Shown here piece after piece: positions 23,521-37,884 of a stretch of 64,000 bases of DNA. The translations under genes and the position numbers were made by a program. The stretch is from Scylla paramamosain (Eukaryota > Arthropoda > Malacostraca > Decapoda > Portunidae). The notes beneath the pieces were generated by a model. That model was not told the origin of the DNA. It did no database searches and saw only the letters and a list, made by a program, of their open reading frames with translations. The stretch lies in contig NC_087158.1 in assembly GCF_035594125.1 (NCBI RefSeq), positions 9,581,178 to 9,645,177 on the forward strand. Direction: 5' to 3'. Within the stretch, counting starts at the first letter, position 1; each line of letters begins with the position of its first letter.

Positions 23521-26500
23521 TTTTTTTTCTTTAATGTAGGAAGGACACTGGCCAAGGGCAACAAAAATCTAATAAAAAAATATGCCCACTGAAATGCCAG
23601 TCCCATAAAAGGGTCAAAGCAGTGGTAAAAAATTGATGAATAAGTGTCTTGAAACCTCCCTCTTGAAGGTAATTCAAGTCATAGGAAGGTGGAAATACAG
23701 AAGCAGGTAGAGAGTTCCAGAGTTTACCAGAGAAAGGGATGAATGATTTAGAGAAAAAAGAAAGTCTTGTGCAGCGAGGCCGCGGAAGGAGGGGAGGCAT
23801 GCAGTTAGCAACATCAGAAGAGCAGTTACCATGAAAATAGCGGTAGAAGACAGCTAGATATGCAACATTGCGGCAGTGAGAGAGAGGCTGAAGACAGTCA
23901 GTTAGAGGAGAGGAGTTGATGAGACGAAAAGCTTTTGAGCTTTTGAGCTCATACTGCTCTAGAAGAGCAGTATGATTGGAACCCCCCCCCCCCCCCAGAC
24001 ATGTGAAGCATACTCCATACATGGACGGATAAGGCCCTTGTACAGAGTTAGCAGCTGGGGGGATGGGGGTGAGAAAAACTGGCGGAGACGTCTCAGAACA
24101 CCTAACATCATAGAAGCTGTTTTAGCTAGAGATGAGATGTGAAGTTTCCAGTTCAGATTATAAGTAAAGGACAGACCGAGGATGTTCAGTGTAGAAGAGG
24201 GGGACAGTTGAGTGTCATTGAAGAAGAGGGGAAGGTTGTGTCGAGTTGATAGATGGAGGAATTGAGTTTTTGAGGCATTGAACAATACCAAGTTTACTCT
24301 GCCTCAATCAGAAATTTTAGAAAGATCAGAAATCAAGCGTTCTGTGGCTTCCCTGCGTGAAATGTTTACCTCCTGAAGAGTTGGACGTCTATGAAAAGAC
24401 GTGGAAAAGTGCTGGGTGGTATCGTCAGCGTAGGAGTGGATATGACAAGAAGTTTGGTTTAGAAGATCATTAATGAATAACAAGAAGAGAGTGGGTGACA
24501 GGACAGAACCCTGAGGAACACCACTGTTAATAGATTTAGGAGAGGAACAGTGACCGTCTACCACAGCAGCAATAGAACGGTCAGAAAGGAAACTTGAGAT
24601 GAAGTTACAGAGAGAAGGATAGAAACCGTAGGAGGGTAGTTTGGAAATCAAAGCTTTGTGCTAGACTCTATCAAAAGCTTTTGATATGTCCAAGGCAACA
24701 GCAAAAGTTTCACCAAAATCTCTAAAAAGAGGATGACCAAGACTCAGTAAGGAAAGCCAAAAGATTACCAGGAGAGCGGCCTTGACGGAACCCATACTGG
24801 CGATCAGATAGAAGGTTGTGAAGAATTGTTTAAGAATCTTCCTGTTGAGGATAGATTAAAAAAACTTTAGATAGGCAGGAAATTAAAGCAATAGGACGGT
24901 AGTTTGAGGGATTAGAACGGTCACCCTTTTTAGGAACAGGTTGAATGTAGGCAAACTTCCAGCAAGAAGGAAAGGTAGATGTTGATAGACAGAGCTGAAA
25001 AAGTTTGACTAGTCAAGGTACAAGCACGGAGACACAGTTTCGGAGAACAGTAGGAGGGATCCCATCAGGTCCATAAGCCTTCCGAGGGTTTAGGCCAGCG
25101 AGGGCATGGAAAACGTCATTGCGAAGAATCTTAATAGGTGGCATGAAATAGTCAGAGGGTGGAGGAGAGGGAGGAACAAGCCCAGAATCGTCCAAGGTAG
25201 AGTTTTTAGCAAAGGTTTGAGCAAAGAGTTCAGCTTTAGAAATAGATGTGATAGCAGTGATACCATCTGGTTGAAATAGAGGAGGGAAAGAAGAAGAAGC
25301 AAAGTTATTGGAGATATTTTTGGCTAGATGCCAGAAGTCACGAGGGGAGTTAGATCTTGAAAGGTTTTGACATTTTCTGTTAATGAAGAAGTTTTTGGCT
25401 AGTTGGAGAACAGACTTGGCATGGTTCCGGGCAGAAATATAAAGTGCATGAGATTCTTGTGATGGAAGGCTTAAGTACCTTTTGTGGGGCACCTCTCTAT
25501 CATGTATAGCACGAGAACAAGCTGTGTTAAACCAAGGTTTAGAAGGTTTAGGACGAGAAAAAGAGTGAGGAATGTACGCCTCCATGCCAGACACTATCAC
25601 CTCTGTTATGCGCTCAGCACACAAAGATGGGTCTCTGACACGGAAGCAGTAGTCATTCCAAGGAAAATCAGCAAAATACCTCCTCAGGTCCCCCCAACTA
25701 GCAGAGGCAAAACGCCAGAGGCACCTTTGTTTAGGGAGATCCTGAGGAGAGATTGGAGCGATAGGAGAAGATAAAGATATGAGATTGTGAACGGAGGAGC
25801 CCAACAGAGAAGAAAGGGTGACAGCATAAGCAGAAGGATTAGGAAAAAGGATCAGGAAAAGATCAAGAATGTTAGGCGTATCTCCAAGACGGTCAGGAAT
25901 ACGAGTAGGGTGTTGTACGAATTGCTCTAGGTCATGGAGGATAGCGAGGTTGTAGGCTAGTTCACCAGGATGGTCAGTGAAGGGAGAGGAAAGCTAAAGC
26001 TGGTGGTGAACATTGAAGTCTCCAAGAATGGAGATCTCTGCAAAAGGGAAGAGGGTCAGAATGTGCTCCACTTTGGAAGTTAAGTAGTCAAAGAATTTCT
26101 TATAGTCAGAGGAGTTAGGTGAGAGGTATACAGCACAGATACATTTAGTATGAGAGTGACTCTGTAGTCGTAGCCAGATGGTGGAAAACTCGGAAGATTC
26201 AAGAGCGTGGGCACAAGAGCAGGTTAAGTCATTGCGCACATAAACGCAGCATCCAGCTTTGGATCGAAAACGAGGATAGAGAAAGTAGGAGGGAACAGAA
26301 AAGGGGCTACTGTCAGTTGCCTCAGACACCTGAGTTTCACTGAGGAAAAGAAGATGAGGTTTAGAAGAGGAGAGGTGGTGTTCTACAGATTGAAAATTAG
26401 ATCTTAGACCGCGAATGTTGCAGAAGTTAATGAAGAAGTTGAGGGGGGTGTCAAGACACTTAGGGTCGTCGACTGAAAGGCAGTCTGACCTGGGGACATT

Positions 26501-26771
26501 TATGGTCCTCTCCTCAGATGGGGACTCCGAGGCTGGTGTAGGAGTCGCCATGATGATTTTAAAATTTTTTGAGTGAAGAGTGTGTGTGTTATTAGGTGCT
26601 TGTAGTTTTGTGTGGAGGAAGAGAGTTGTCTTTAGAGGGCAGGCTGTGACTGCCCCCTTTTGTTGTGAGACAGAAAGGGAAACGTTCAGTGAGGTCACAG
26701 CTGGGTTTAATGATAAGTTCACAGCACCCCCTGAACAGTGCTTTAGACCTCACTGGGGGTAATTATCGTTT
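23521..26771 (-). mobile_element. LINE family 1, copy A: nearly full-length, nested in LINE family 2
   Basis: Runs on the minus strand from a 5' end shared with copy D (AAACGATAATTACCCCCAGT) to the conserved 3' UTR and a T-rich (A-tail) end at 23,521. The 5' UTR is about 220 bp. One long ORF follows with an N-terminal endonuclease/exonuclease/phosphatase domain, reverse transcriptase and a C-terminal extension. No separate ORF1 is visible, so the element appears to have a single ORF. Its clade cannot be fixed by eye (the Jockey/CR1 supergroup or RTE-like are possible). The shared 5' end with copy D argues that both are full length. Confidence 0.88.
23640..26551 (-). pseudogene. endonuclease-reverse transcriptase ORF of LINE copy A, disrupted
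   Basis: ATG at 26,551 reads MATPTPASESPSEERTINVP. Endonuclease landmarks are NFCNIRGLRSNFQSVEHH, LLFLSETQVS and [15 protein letters not shown] landmarks are GVPQGSVLSPTLFLLFINDL and YADDTTQH (24,432-24,421). The C terminus contains LWNSLPASVFPPSYDL. Lesions seen: Trp to stop at about 25,994 (copy D has TGG), Cys to stop at about 25,012, a frameshift at the T7 run near 24,860, a 4-bp deletion near 24,825, and further breaks between 24,300 and 23,950, including a C-rich homopolymer near 23,981. It encodes no full-length protein. Confidence 0.88.
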
Positions 26772-28066
26772 TGGCAGGTTAAGGGGGAGATGTTGGACTC
26801 CTCGTGAATGGAGAGAGAGGTTCGGAAGTCAAACCATTTCGTCCCAAGAGCGAAACGAATTGCTCAATTCTGAACCCTCTGAAGTTTAGAGAGGTTGGAG
26901 GGAGCAGAAAGAGATAGGGCAAGAGAGCAGTAGGTTAAGAGAGGGAGAATGAAAGCTTTATAGAGGTGAAGTTTTGTTTTTGTACTGCTGTCGCGAAATC
27001 TTTCCAGGTTACTCACGGCCTTGGCGGCTATGGCTGCCTTTTGTTTTATATGTATGTTGAAATTGAGGCGCTTATCAATGGTGAGGTCAAGCACTTTGTT
27101 GTTGCTACTGATGGGGATTGGGGTGGGGATTGGAACAATTCTGTTTAGTGAAATTTAGCAGGGCTGAATTCTTTTAATGTTGAAATAAGTGACTTTTGAT
27201 TTTTCGGGATAGGAGAGAATTCGCCATTTCATTTCCCATAGGCTAGTCGCCATCAGTTCCCGTTGAATTTTGTCGGTGAGGAGATCTAACGACCTGGCGT
27301 GGGCCAATTGCGTTACATCGTCCGCGTATTTAATAGTTAGTGAGTCACTGTGGACTGGGGGGGGGTCAGGTCAACTGTATACATGTTGAAAAGGGAGGGT
27401 GAAAGTACGGAGCCTTGTGGGACTCCAGCCTGAGGGGTAAAAAAAAAGTCGAAAAGTTGCCCTGGTGGCGGATTCTTGTCTGTCTCTCTTCCAGAAAACT
27501 ACACAAGATGCGTTGCGTTAGGAGAGGAAGATTGAAGTCACTACAAATTTTGTATTTTAGACCGGTGTGCCAAACGGTGTCAAATGCTTTTTTGACATCT
27601 TTTGTTACGAGGGCTGTCTTGTAATAAGGCTTGTTGAAATTTAAGTAGGCTACTATGCTGTTAAGGGCGTCCTCAGTTGAGGCGTTCCTCCGGAAACCGA
27701 ACTGCTGTGGCGCCAGCAATCCGTTATCCTCGAGGAAGGCTCTCAATCTTAAATTGATTAGACGCTCAAAAGTTTTTCCAAGAATTTCAAGGAGAGTTAT
27801 GGGGCGATAGTTTTCTGGTAAGTGAGAGTTTTTACCGGGCTTGGTAATAAGGGTGATGTTTGAAGTTTTGAAAGCCTTTGGGAAGAATTCAGAGGCGAGG
27901 CAAGCGTTGAAAATTTTTGTCAGGCTGGATATGATTTCTGGAGGAAGGGTCCGCACCATCGGCCAGGTGATTCCTGAGGGGCCGGGGGCTCTCCGCGGAG
28001 TGTGCCTGAGCAACCTGGCGACATCCTCCTCCTCAATAGGTGATAAGAGGGTGTTGGGGGTCTAAT
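26772..28066 (-). pseudogene. LINE family 2, reverse transcriptase fragment, disrupted
   Basis: The minus strand starts at SPIEEEDVARLLRHTPRRAP, then GPSGITWPM (28,050-27,950), YRPITLLEILGKTFERLI, QQFGFRRNASTEDALNSIV and motif A LVTKDVKKAFDTVWH. A frameshift lies at the A9 run near 27,438. In another frame come AGVPQGSVLSPSLFNMYTVD, a stop near 27,344, and YADDVTQL at 27,329-27,318. The C-terminal LDLTIDKRLNFNIHIKQKAA and LQRVQN follow, then a stop and AIRFALGTKWFDFRTS. The sequence differs clearly from family 1. It is 5' truncated at the Penelope-like fragment at about 28,130, and a family 1 LINE splits its 3' part. Confidence 0.85.
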
Positions 28067-28137
28067 CGTGTTAATTGTATAATATTATGTGGTAGCGTGT
28101 TTACTAGGTTTTGGCGTACCAGATCGGTGATGTGGTG

Positions 28138-28165
28138 TACTCGTATATATATATATACGAGTATA
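28138..28165. repeat. short (AT)n palindrome, ACTCGTATATA...TATACGAGT
   Basis: A self-complementary 28-bp AT tract at the 3' limit of the second Penelope-like fragment, echoing the motif pair around 21,436-21,632. Confidence 0.8.
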
Positions 28166-28377
28166 TTTCATTGAAGGTGATAGCCAATTCGGCGTTAATG
28201 ATTTTCTTTAAGGTATTTTCTCTACACCTTAAAGGTGTTCTAACCTCTTTTTCTAAAGGTGTAATAGCTGCGCCATAGCTAGCCATGTGTCCTAGATCCG
28301 TATTTCGGGTCTCTTGGCCCTTCCTCAGTAGCTTGTAGGTTGGTGTTTCCTCTTCTGTGTCTGCAGTGGGAATGACT
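28165..28377 (-). mobile_element. Penelope-like element fragment, copy 2 (5' region)
   Basis: Longer version of the repeat at 21,640-21,853. On the minus strand GAGTCATTCCCACTGCAG leads to a degenerate hammerhead motif and an ATG at 28,286 reading MASYGAAITPLEKEVRTPLR, then [18 protein letters not shown]. It ends at an AT tract after NE. The two copies flank the LINE family 2/copy A nest as direct repeats about 6.5 kb apart. 28,378-28,604 upstream is T-rich then mixed sequence with no identifiable feature. Confidence 0.55.
28291..28332 (-). ncRNA. degenerate hammerhead ribozyme motif, second copy
   Basis: Same layout as 21,761-21,802, with an intact CTGAGGA and GAAA core. Stem II is GGGCC/GACCC with one mismatch, stem III is ATAC/GGAT with one mismatch, and stem I is reduced to CTA/TAG. 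Probably inactive. It supports the motif being a family feature rather than chance. Confidence 0.5.
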
Positions 28378-28602
28378 CTTTTTTTTTTTTATTTTTTGGG
28401 AGGGGGATAGACAGTTGGGAGAAAAGAGTTTAGCTAGTATAGCTAAGGAAGACGTAGTTAGGGTGAAAGGATGAAGTAAAGTAGAAGGTAGATAGGTGGG
28501 GAGCGAACCGCCTTGCTGGGTATTTATTTGGTTTATCACAAATCAATGACTTTTTTTTTTTTTTTATGCATGTGTGAGTCCGGTCAAGTGTGGAGGCTGG
28601 TC

Positions 28603-30659
<2,057 letters not shown>

Positions 30660-31841
30660 TGCCAAAATACATTCAAAACCCCTATATATATGGAAACGAA
30701 ACGACTTTAAAAGAAACGCATCTTTGGGATTTTTCTGCATATTAGACACTAAAATGTTATAAAGCATGGAAAGCACCCTATATGGGAATAGAGAACATTA
30801 TCAAAATGTGTCTTTTGAGTATTTTTTAGATTCTGACGTTCCAAAACGGATGCAAAACACCCTTTATGAAGAAACGACCTTTCAAGAACGACCTTTCATG
30901 AAACGTGTTTAAGGAGTGTTTTTGAACGTCTTAGGCAGCAAAACCCTAAAAAGCATGGAAAGTAATCTATATAGAAAAAGGAAATAACATTACCCACAAG
31001 AAATCTTTCGAGTGTTTCTAAGCTACTCACTTACCAAAACGCTAAAATGTATGCAAAACACTCTTTATTGAGAAACGCAATATTCGTAACATTACGAAAA
31101 ACAAGTACTATGAGTGTTTTTGCGCTTGTTACGTACAAAAACGGCAAAACGCATTCAAGGTAACCTATATTGGGAAAGGAAGACGTTACGAGAAACGGGT
31201 ATAATGAGTGTTTTTGGGCCAGAACACTAAAAAGAATAAATATCACTCTATATGGAGAAACAGAACAACATAAAAAAAAAATGTATATTGAGTGTATTTC
31301 ACCTTGTTAGGTGCCATAACGCCAAAATGCATGCAAAGTAACCTATATGGGGAAAGGAAGCGACGTTTCCAGAAACATTTTTTTTTGAGTGTATTTAAGC
31401 GTGTTAGGCACTAAAACGATAACAAGCATGGAAAGCATCCTATATGGAAAAGCAAAACATCATTACCCAAAACATGCTTTTTAAGTGTTTTTGAGCTATT
31501 TACGTACCAAGATGCTAAAACGCATGTAAAATACCCTTATTGGAGAAATAGAATAACATTTTCAAAATCAAGTAAGACAGCAAGTACGAGAGACTTATAA
31601 GCTTTTTAGCTTTTTAGGTACCAAAACGCAAAAAATAAAAAAGCACAAAAAACATTCTATATGGAGAAACAGAACAATATTACCAAAAAACATGTATTAT
31701 GAGTTATTGTTAGGTACCTAAATGCCAAAATGCATAGAAATCATGCTCTATAAAGAAACTAAAACAACATGTCTTTTCAGTGTTTATGAGTGTCATAGGA
31801 ACCAAAACGCTGAAAAGCATGGAAAGCTCCCAATATGGGGA

Positions 31842-32240
<399 letters not shown>

Positions 32241-35200
32241 CAGAACAACTCCAAAAACGTTTTTTTTTTTTTTTTTCAGCTACTTAAGTTCTAAAACGCT
32301 AAAACGCATGGTGAATATCATTACCAAAAACAAATATTTTGAGTGTTTTTGAGCCCGTAAGTACAAATACGCCAAAATAAATGCCAAGAACCCCATATGG
32401 GGAAACAAAAAGATTTTACTAGAAATGTCTATTATAAATGTTTTTGAGCTTCTTAGATAATAAGAGAAAGACAATAAACAGAAAAGAATAAACAAAAGAA
32501 TGAATAGGTCTCTATATGGAGAAACGGAAGAACATTACCCCCAAATATTGTATTTTCAATGTAGTTCACATTATTAGCAACCAGAACGTAAAGCACCTTA
32601 TATGGGAAAACGAAACGTGTCTTTTGGGTGTTTTTGAGATTGTTAGGCACCAAAACCCTCAAAAGCATGGAAAGCACCCTATATAGGAAAACAAAACAAT
32701 ATTACCAAAAACGTGTCTTTTTTTTTTCTTGAGCTTCTTACATACCAAAACGCTAAAACGCATGCAAAACATAATTTCTTTACCAAAAACGAGAATTTTA
32801 AGTGTTTCTAAGCTTGTTACGTACATAAACATAAAAATACAAAGTACCCTATATTGGAAAACGAAAACACATTCCTATACTGGAAAACGAAAACACTATA
32901 ACGCTAAAAAGCATGGAAAGCTTCCTAAATTGGAAAACAAAACATCACTACGAAAAACATGTCCTTGAGTTATTGTTTGCTACTTACGTATCAAAACGCT
33001 ATAAAGCATACAAACACCCTTTATGGAGAAACATAATAATATTGCAAAAAAAAAAAAAAAAAAAAAAGTATTTTGAGTGTGTTTGAGCTTCTTACGCACA
33101 AAAACGCGAAATGCATGCAAATTATCATGTATGGAGAAAAGAAAAGACATTACAAAGAGCGTGTATTATGAGTGTTTTTAAGCTTCTTAGGTACCAAAAC
33201 GCTAAAACGCATAAGTAACATTCTATATGTAGAAACAGAACAACATTCCCCCCCAAGAAAACGTGTATTTTGAGTGTTTTTCACATTGTTAGGTACCAAA
33301 ACGCCAAAATTCATGCGTAGCACTCTTTATGGAGAAAGGAAACGATATTTTCAAAAACGTGTCATTTAAGAGTTTATTAGCGTGTTAGGCACCAAAACGT
33401 TAAGAAAAACCCCAAAAAAACAAAGAAAGCACCTTATATTGTAAGACAAAACAACATTACCAAAAACATGTCTTTTGAGTGTTTTTAAGGTACTTGCTTA
33501 CCACAATGCTAAAACGCATGTAAAACACCCAGTATGGAGAAAAAAATAATTTTACGAATAACGTCTGTTTTGAGCGTTTTTCAGAATATTACATAGAAAA
33601 ATGACAAAGTGCATGCAAATGACTCTATATGAAGAAATGAAAAAGAGATTCCTAAAAATGAGTATTTTGATAGTTTTTGAGCTTCTTACGTATCAAAACG
33701 CAAAAAAACGAGTTAAGAGCACGCTATATAGAGAAACAGATCAACATAACCAAAAACGTGTATTTTGAATGTTTTTCACATACTCGTAGATAGGTACCAA
33801 AATGATAAAATGCATGCAAAGCCCCAGCTTATATAGGGAAACGGAACGACACTGCAAGAAACGTTTTTGTGTTTTCTTTTTTTTTTCTGCACGTTAGGCA
33901 CCAAAATGCTGAAAAGCATGGAAAGCACCCTATATTGCAATAGAAAACAACATTACCAAAATGTGTCTTTTGAGTGTTTTTCAGGTTCTTACGTAGCAAA
34001 ACGCTAAAACGTATGCAAAACACACATTATGTACATACAAAACAACATTACCAAAAAGAAGTATTTTGATTGTTTTTGAGCTTGTTTCAAACAAAAAAGC
34101 CAAAAAGCATGTAAGATACACTGGAAAATAAAATGATTACGAGAGTCGAGTATTATGATTGTTTTTCAGCTTCTACTAAAACGATAAAACGCATGAATAT
34201 AATGAGAAACATGATAACATAACCAAAACCGTGCATTTTGAGTGTTTTTTTTCACATTCTTAAGTATCAAAAAGCCAAAATGCATGCAAAGCTCGCTATA
34301 TGAAAAAAAAAAAAAAAACATTACCGGAAACGTGTCTTTTGTTGTTTTTTTGAGCATGTTAGGCACGAAAACCCTAAAAAGCATGAAAATCACCCTATAT
34401 GATAATACAAAACAGCAATACAAAAAACTTCTCTTTTGAGTGTTTTGAACCAAAACGCTAAAACGCATGCAAAACACCATTTATGGCTAAACAGAATAAC
34501 ATTATAAAAAACAAGTATTCTGAGTGTTTTTGAACGTGTTACGCTGAAAAAAAACGCCAAATTGAGTGGAAAGTATCCTATAAGTGGAAACGAAAAATCA
34601 TTAAGAGAAACGTGTTCTATGAGTGTTTTTGAGCTTCTTAGGTAACAAAACGATAAAATGCATGAATAGCACTCTTTATGGAGAATATTACCAAAATCGT
34701 ATATTTTGAATTTTTTGTTTACATTGTTAGGTACAAAATGACAAAATACATGTAAAGCACCCTATATGGTAAAAGGAAATGAGATTTTCATAAACATGTC
34801 TTTTCAATGTTTATGAGCGTGCTAGACACCAAAACGATAAAAAGCATGGAAAGCAGCCTATGTAGGAAAACTAAATATCATTACCAAAAACTTCTCTTTT
34901 TCATTGTTGTTTAGTTACCTATGAAAATGCTAAAACGCTAGCAAAAAATTCTTCAGAAATAAAACAGTTTAAATTTACCAAACAAGTGTATTTTGAGTGT
35001 TTTGAGCTTGTTACGTAGAAAAATTACAAAATGCATGTAAAGTACTCTATATGGGGAAACGAAATGACATTACCAAAAACATGTATTATATATGGGAAAA
35101 CAAAACAATATTACCAAAAACGTCTCTTCAGTGTTTTTTAGCTTATTACGTAATAAACGATCAAATGCATGGAAAAACCCTTCATGGAGAAACAGTATAA

Positions 35201-37857
35201 GTTAACCAAAAAAACGTGTATTTTGAGAGTTTTGAGGAAACGAAAAGACAATATCAGAAATGTATATCATGAGAGTATTTTGAGCTTCATACTTAGTAAT
35301 CAAAATGTTAAAACGCATTGATAGCACTCTGTATGGAGAAACAGAACAATGTTACCAAAAAACGAGCATTTTCAGAGCATTTTTACCCTTATATGGGTAA
35401 CAAAAAAAAAAAAAAAGAAAAACTAATATCAGAAACATGTCTTTTGAGCTTGTCAGGCAACAAAATTATGGAAATCAACCTATATGGGAATACAAAAACA
35501 CATTACGAAAAACGTGTGTTTTGGCCGTTTTTGAACTCCTTAGCAAAACGCAAAAAAAAAAAAAAAAAAAAAGTAAAACACCTTTCAGAATACCAAAAAT
35601 AATTATTTTGAGTCTTTTTGAGCTTCTTACATTGAAAAAAAAAAACGCCAAAATGCATGCAATGTACTCTATATGGGGAAGGGAAAAGACATTACGAGAA
35701 ACGTGAATTATGAGTGTTTTTGAGTTTCTTAAGTACCAAAACGTGAAATTGTGTTAATAGATTATGAGCGTGTTAGGCAACAAAACGCTATATGTCAAGG
35801 AAAGCTCCTTGTATTGAAAAGTAAAACAACATTATCAAAAACGTGTCATTTGAATGTTTTCGAGCTACTTACATATCAAAACGCTTAAACGCATCCAAAT
35901 ACCCTTTATGCAGAAACATAACATTACCAGAAACGTGTATTTTAAGTGGTTTTCACATTCTTAGCTACCAAAAAGGCCAAAATGCATGCATAGCACCTTA
36001 TATGGGGAAAGGAAACGACATTTGCAGAAACGTGTCTTTTGAGTGTTTATGAGCGTATTATGCAACAAGACGCTAAAAACCATGGAAAGCAGCCTTATAT
36101 AAGAAAACAAAACAACATAACAAAAATCATGTCTTTTGAGTGTTTTTGAGATACGTACCAAAATGCTAAAACCCAGGCAAAACATCCTTTTATGGAGAAA
36201 CACAATAACTTTACTAATAACGTAAATTTTGAGTGTTTTTGAGTTAGTTACGTAGAAAAACGCCAAAATGTCTGTAAAGTACCCTATATGAGTAAGGGAA
36301 AGAACATTACGAGAGACGTATATTATGAGTGTTTGAGCTTCTTAGGTATCAAAAACACTAAAACTCACAAATAGCACTCTATATGGAGAAACACAACACC
36401 ATACCAAAAAACGTGTATTTTGAGTGTTTTTCGCATTGTGTTTTTCGCATTCAAATCTCTCTCTCTATGGGGAAACGAAACATTTCCAGAAACAAAGCTC
36501 CCTATATTGAAAAGCAAAACAACATTAACAAAAACGTGTCTTTTGAGTGTTTTCGAGCTACTTACGTATGAAAACGCTCAAACGTATCCAAAACACCCTT
36601 TATGGAGAAGCAAAATAACCTTACCAGAAACAAGTACTTTATGTGTTTTTCAGCCTGATACATACAAAAACGCCTAAATGCATGCAAGGTATCCTATATG
36701 TTCAACCGAAAAGACATTACGAGAAATGTGTATTATAACTTTTATGAGTTTCTTAGATACTAAAACCCTAAAACGTATGAGTAGCACTTTATATGGAAAA
36801 AAAAAAACTGAACAACGTTAATAAAATACGTGTCTTTTAAGTGTTACATTGATATTTACCAAAACACCAAAAAATGTATGGAAAAGCACTTTATGTGGGT
36901 AAAGGAAACGACATTTCTAGTAATGTGTTTTTTTTAGGTGATTATGGGCGTGTTGGGCAAAAAAAAAACAAAAAAAAAAACATTAAAAGCATGGAAAAGC
37001 ACCCTATATGTGAAAAGAGCACGTGTTTTTTTAGTGTTTTGAGCTACTTACGTACCAAAACGCACAAATGTATGTAAAACACTCTTTATAGAGAAACAAT
37101 AACATCAACAGTATTTTCAGTATTTTTTAGCATGTTACGTTCAAAAAAGACAAAATGCATGCAAAGTACCCTATATGTGGAAAGGAAAAGACATCACAAG
37201 AAATATGTATTATAAGTGCTTTTGAGCTTAGGAACAAAAATACAAAAACACATAAACGGCACTCTATATAGAGATACAGAACATTATCAAAAACGTGTAT
37301 TTTTAATGTATTTCACATTGATAGGTAGTAAAACGCTAAAATGCAAGCAAAAACTTTATATGTTTAAAAGGAACATTTCCAAAAACGTGTCTTTTAATTT
37401 TTTTTATGAGCGAGTTAGAGACCAGAACACTAAAAAAAAAAAAAATATGGAAAGCAACCTATATGAAAAAAAAAAAGCGTGTCTTTTGAGTGTTTTGAGC
37501 TAGTTACGCACGAAAACGTTAAAATGCTGGCAAAAACACCCTTTATGGAGAAACACAATAACTTTTGAACTTGTTACGTATTAAAACGCAAAAATGTATG
37601 GAAAGTATCCTACATGGGGAAATGAGAAACGTGTACTGTTTTTTTTTTTTTAGGTTCTTACGTATCAAAACGCTAAAATGAGCAAATAGCACTCTATATG
37701 GAGAAATAGAAGAACATTACCAAAAACGTGTATTTTGAGTGTTTTTCACTTTACTAGGTACTAAAACGCCAAAATGCATTCAAAGCGACCTCTATGGGCA
37801 AAAAAAAAAAAAAAAAAATCCTGAAATATGTCTTTTGAGTGTTTTTGAGCGTGTTAG

Positions 37858-37884
37858 GCACCAAAGCTCTAGGTGCTTTGGTGC
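37858..37884. other. satellite strand-switch junction
   Basis: GGCACCAAAGC and GCTTTGGTGC form an inverted pair around CTCTAGGT. The left side is a plus-oriented D/E boundary; the right side is minus-oriented satellite (GGCGTTTCTGATCGTAACAA). Confidence 0.88.

Noticed and set aside
25484..26889. Plus-strand ORFs over LINE copy A
   Set aside because: Antisense shadows of the endonuclease-RT ORF. The same pattern recurs over copy D at 53,787-53,969 and 54,776-55,066.
21640..28377. The two 215-bp direct repeats as LTRs of an LTR retrotransposon
   Set aside because: No TG...CA ends, primer-binding site, polypurine tract, gag, protease or integrase. The interior is two LINE families. The hammerhead and ORF content fits Penelope-like fragments better.
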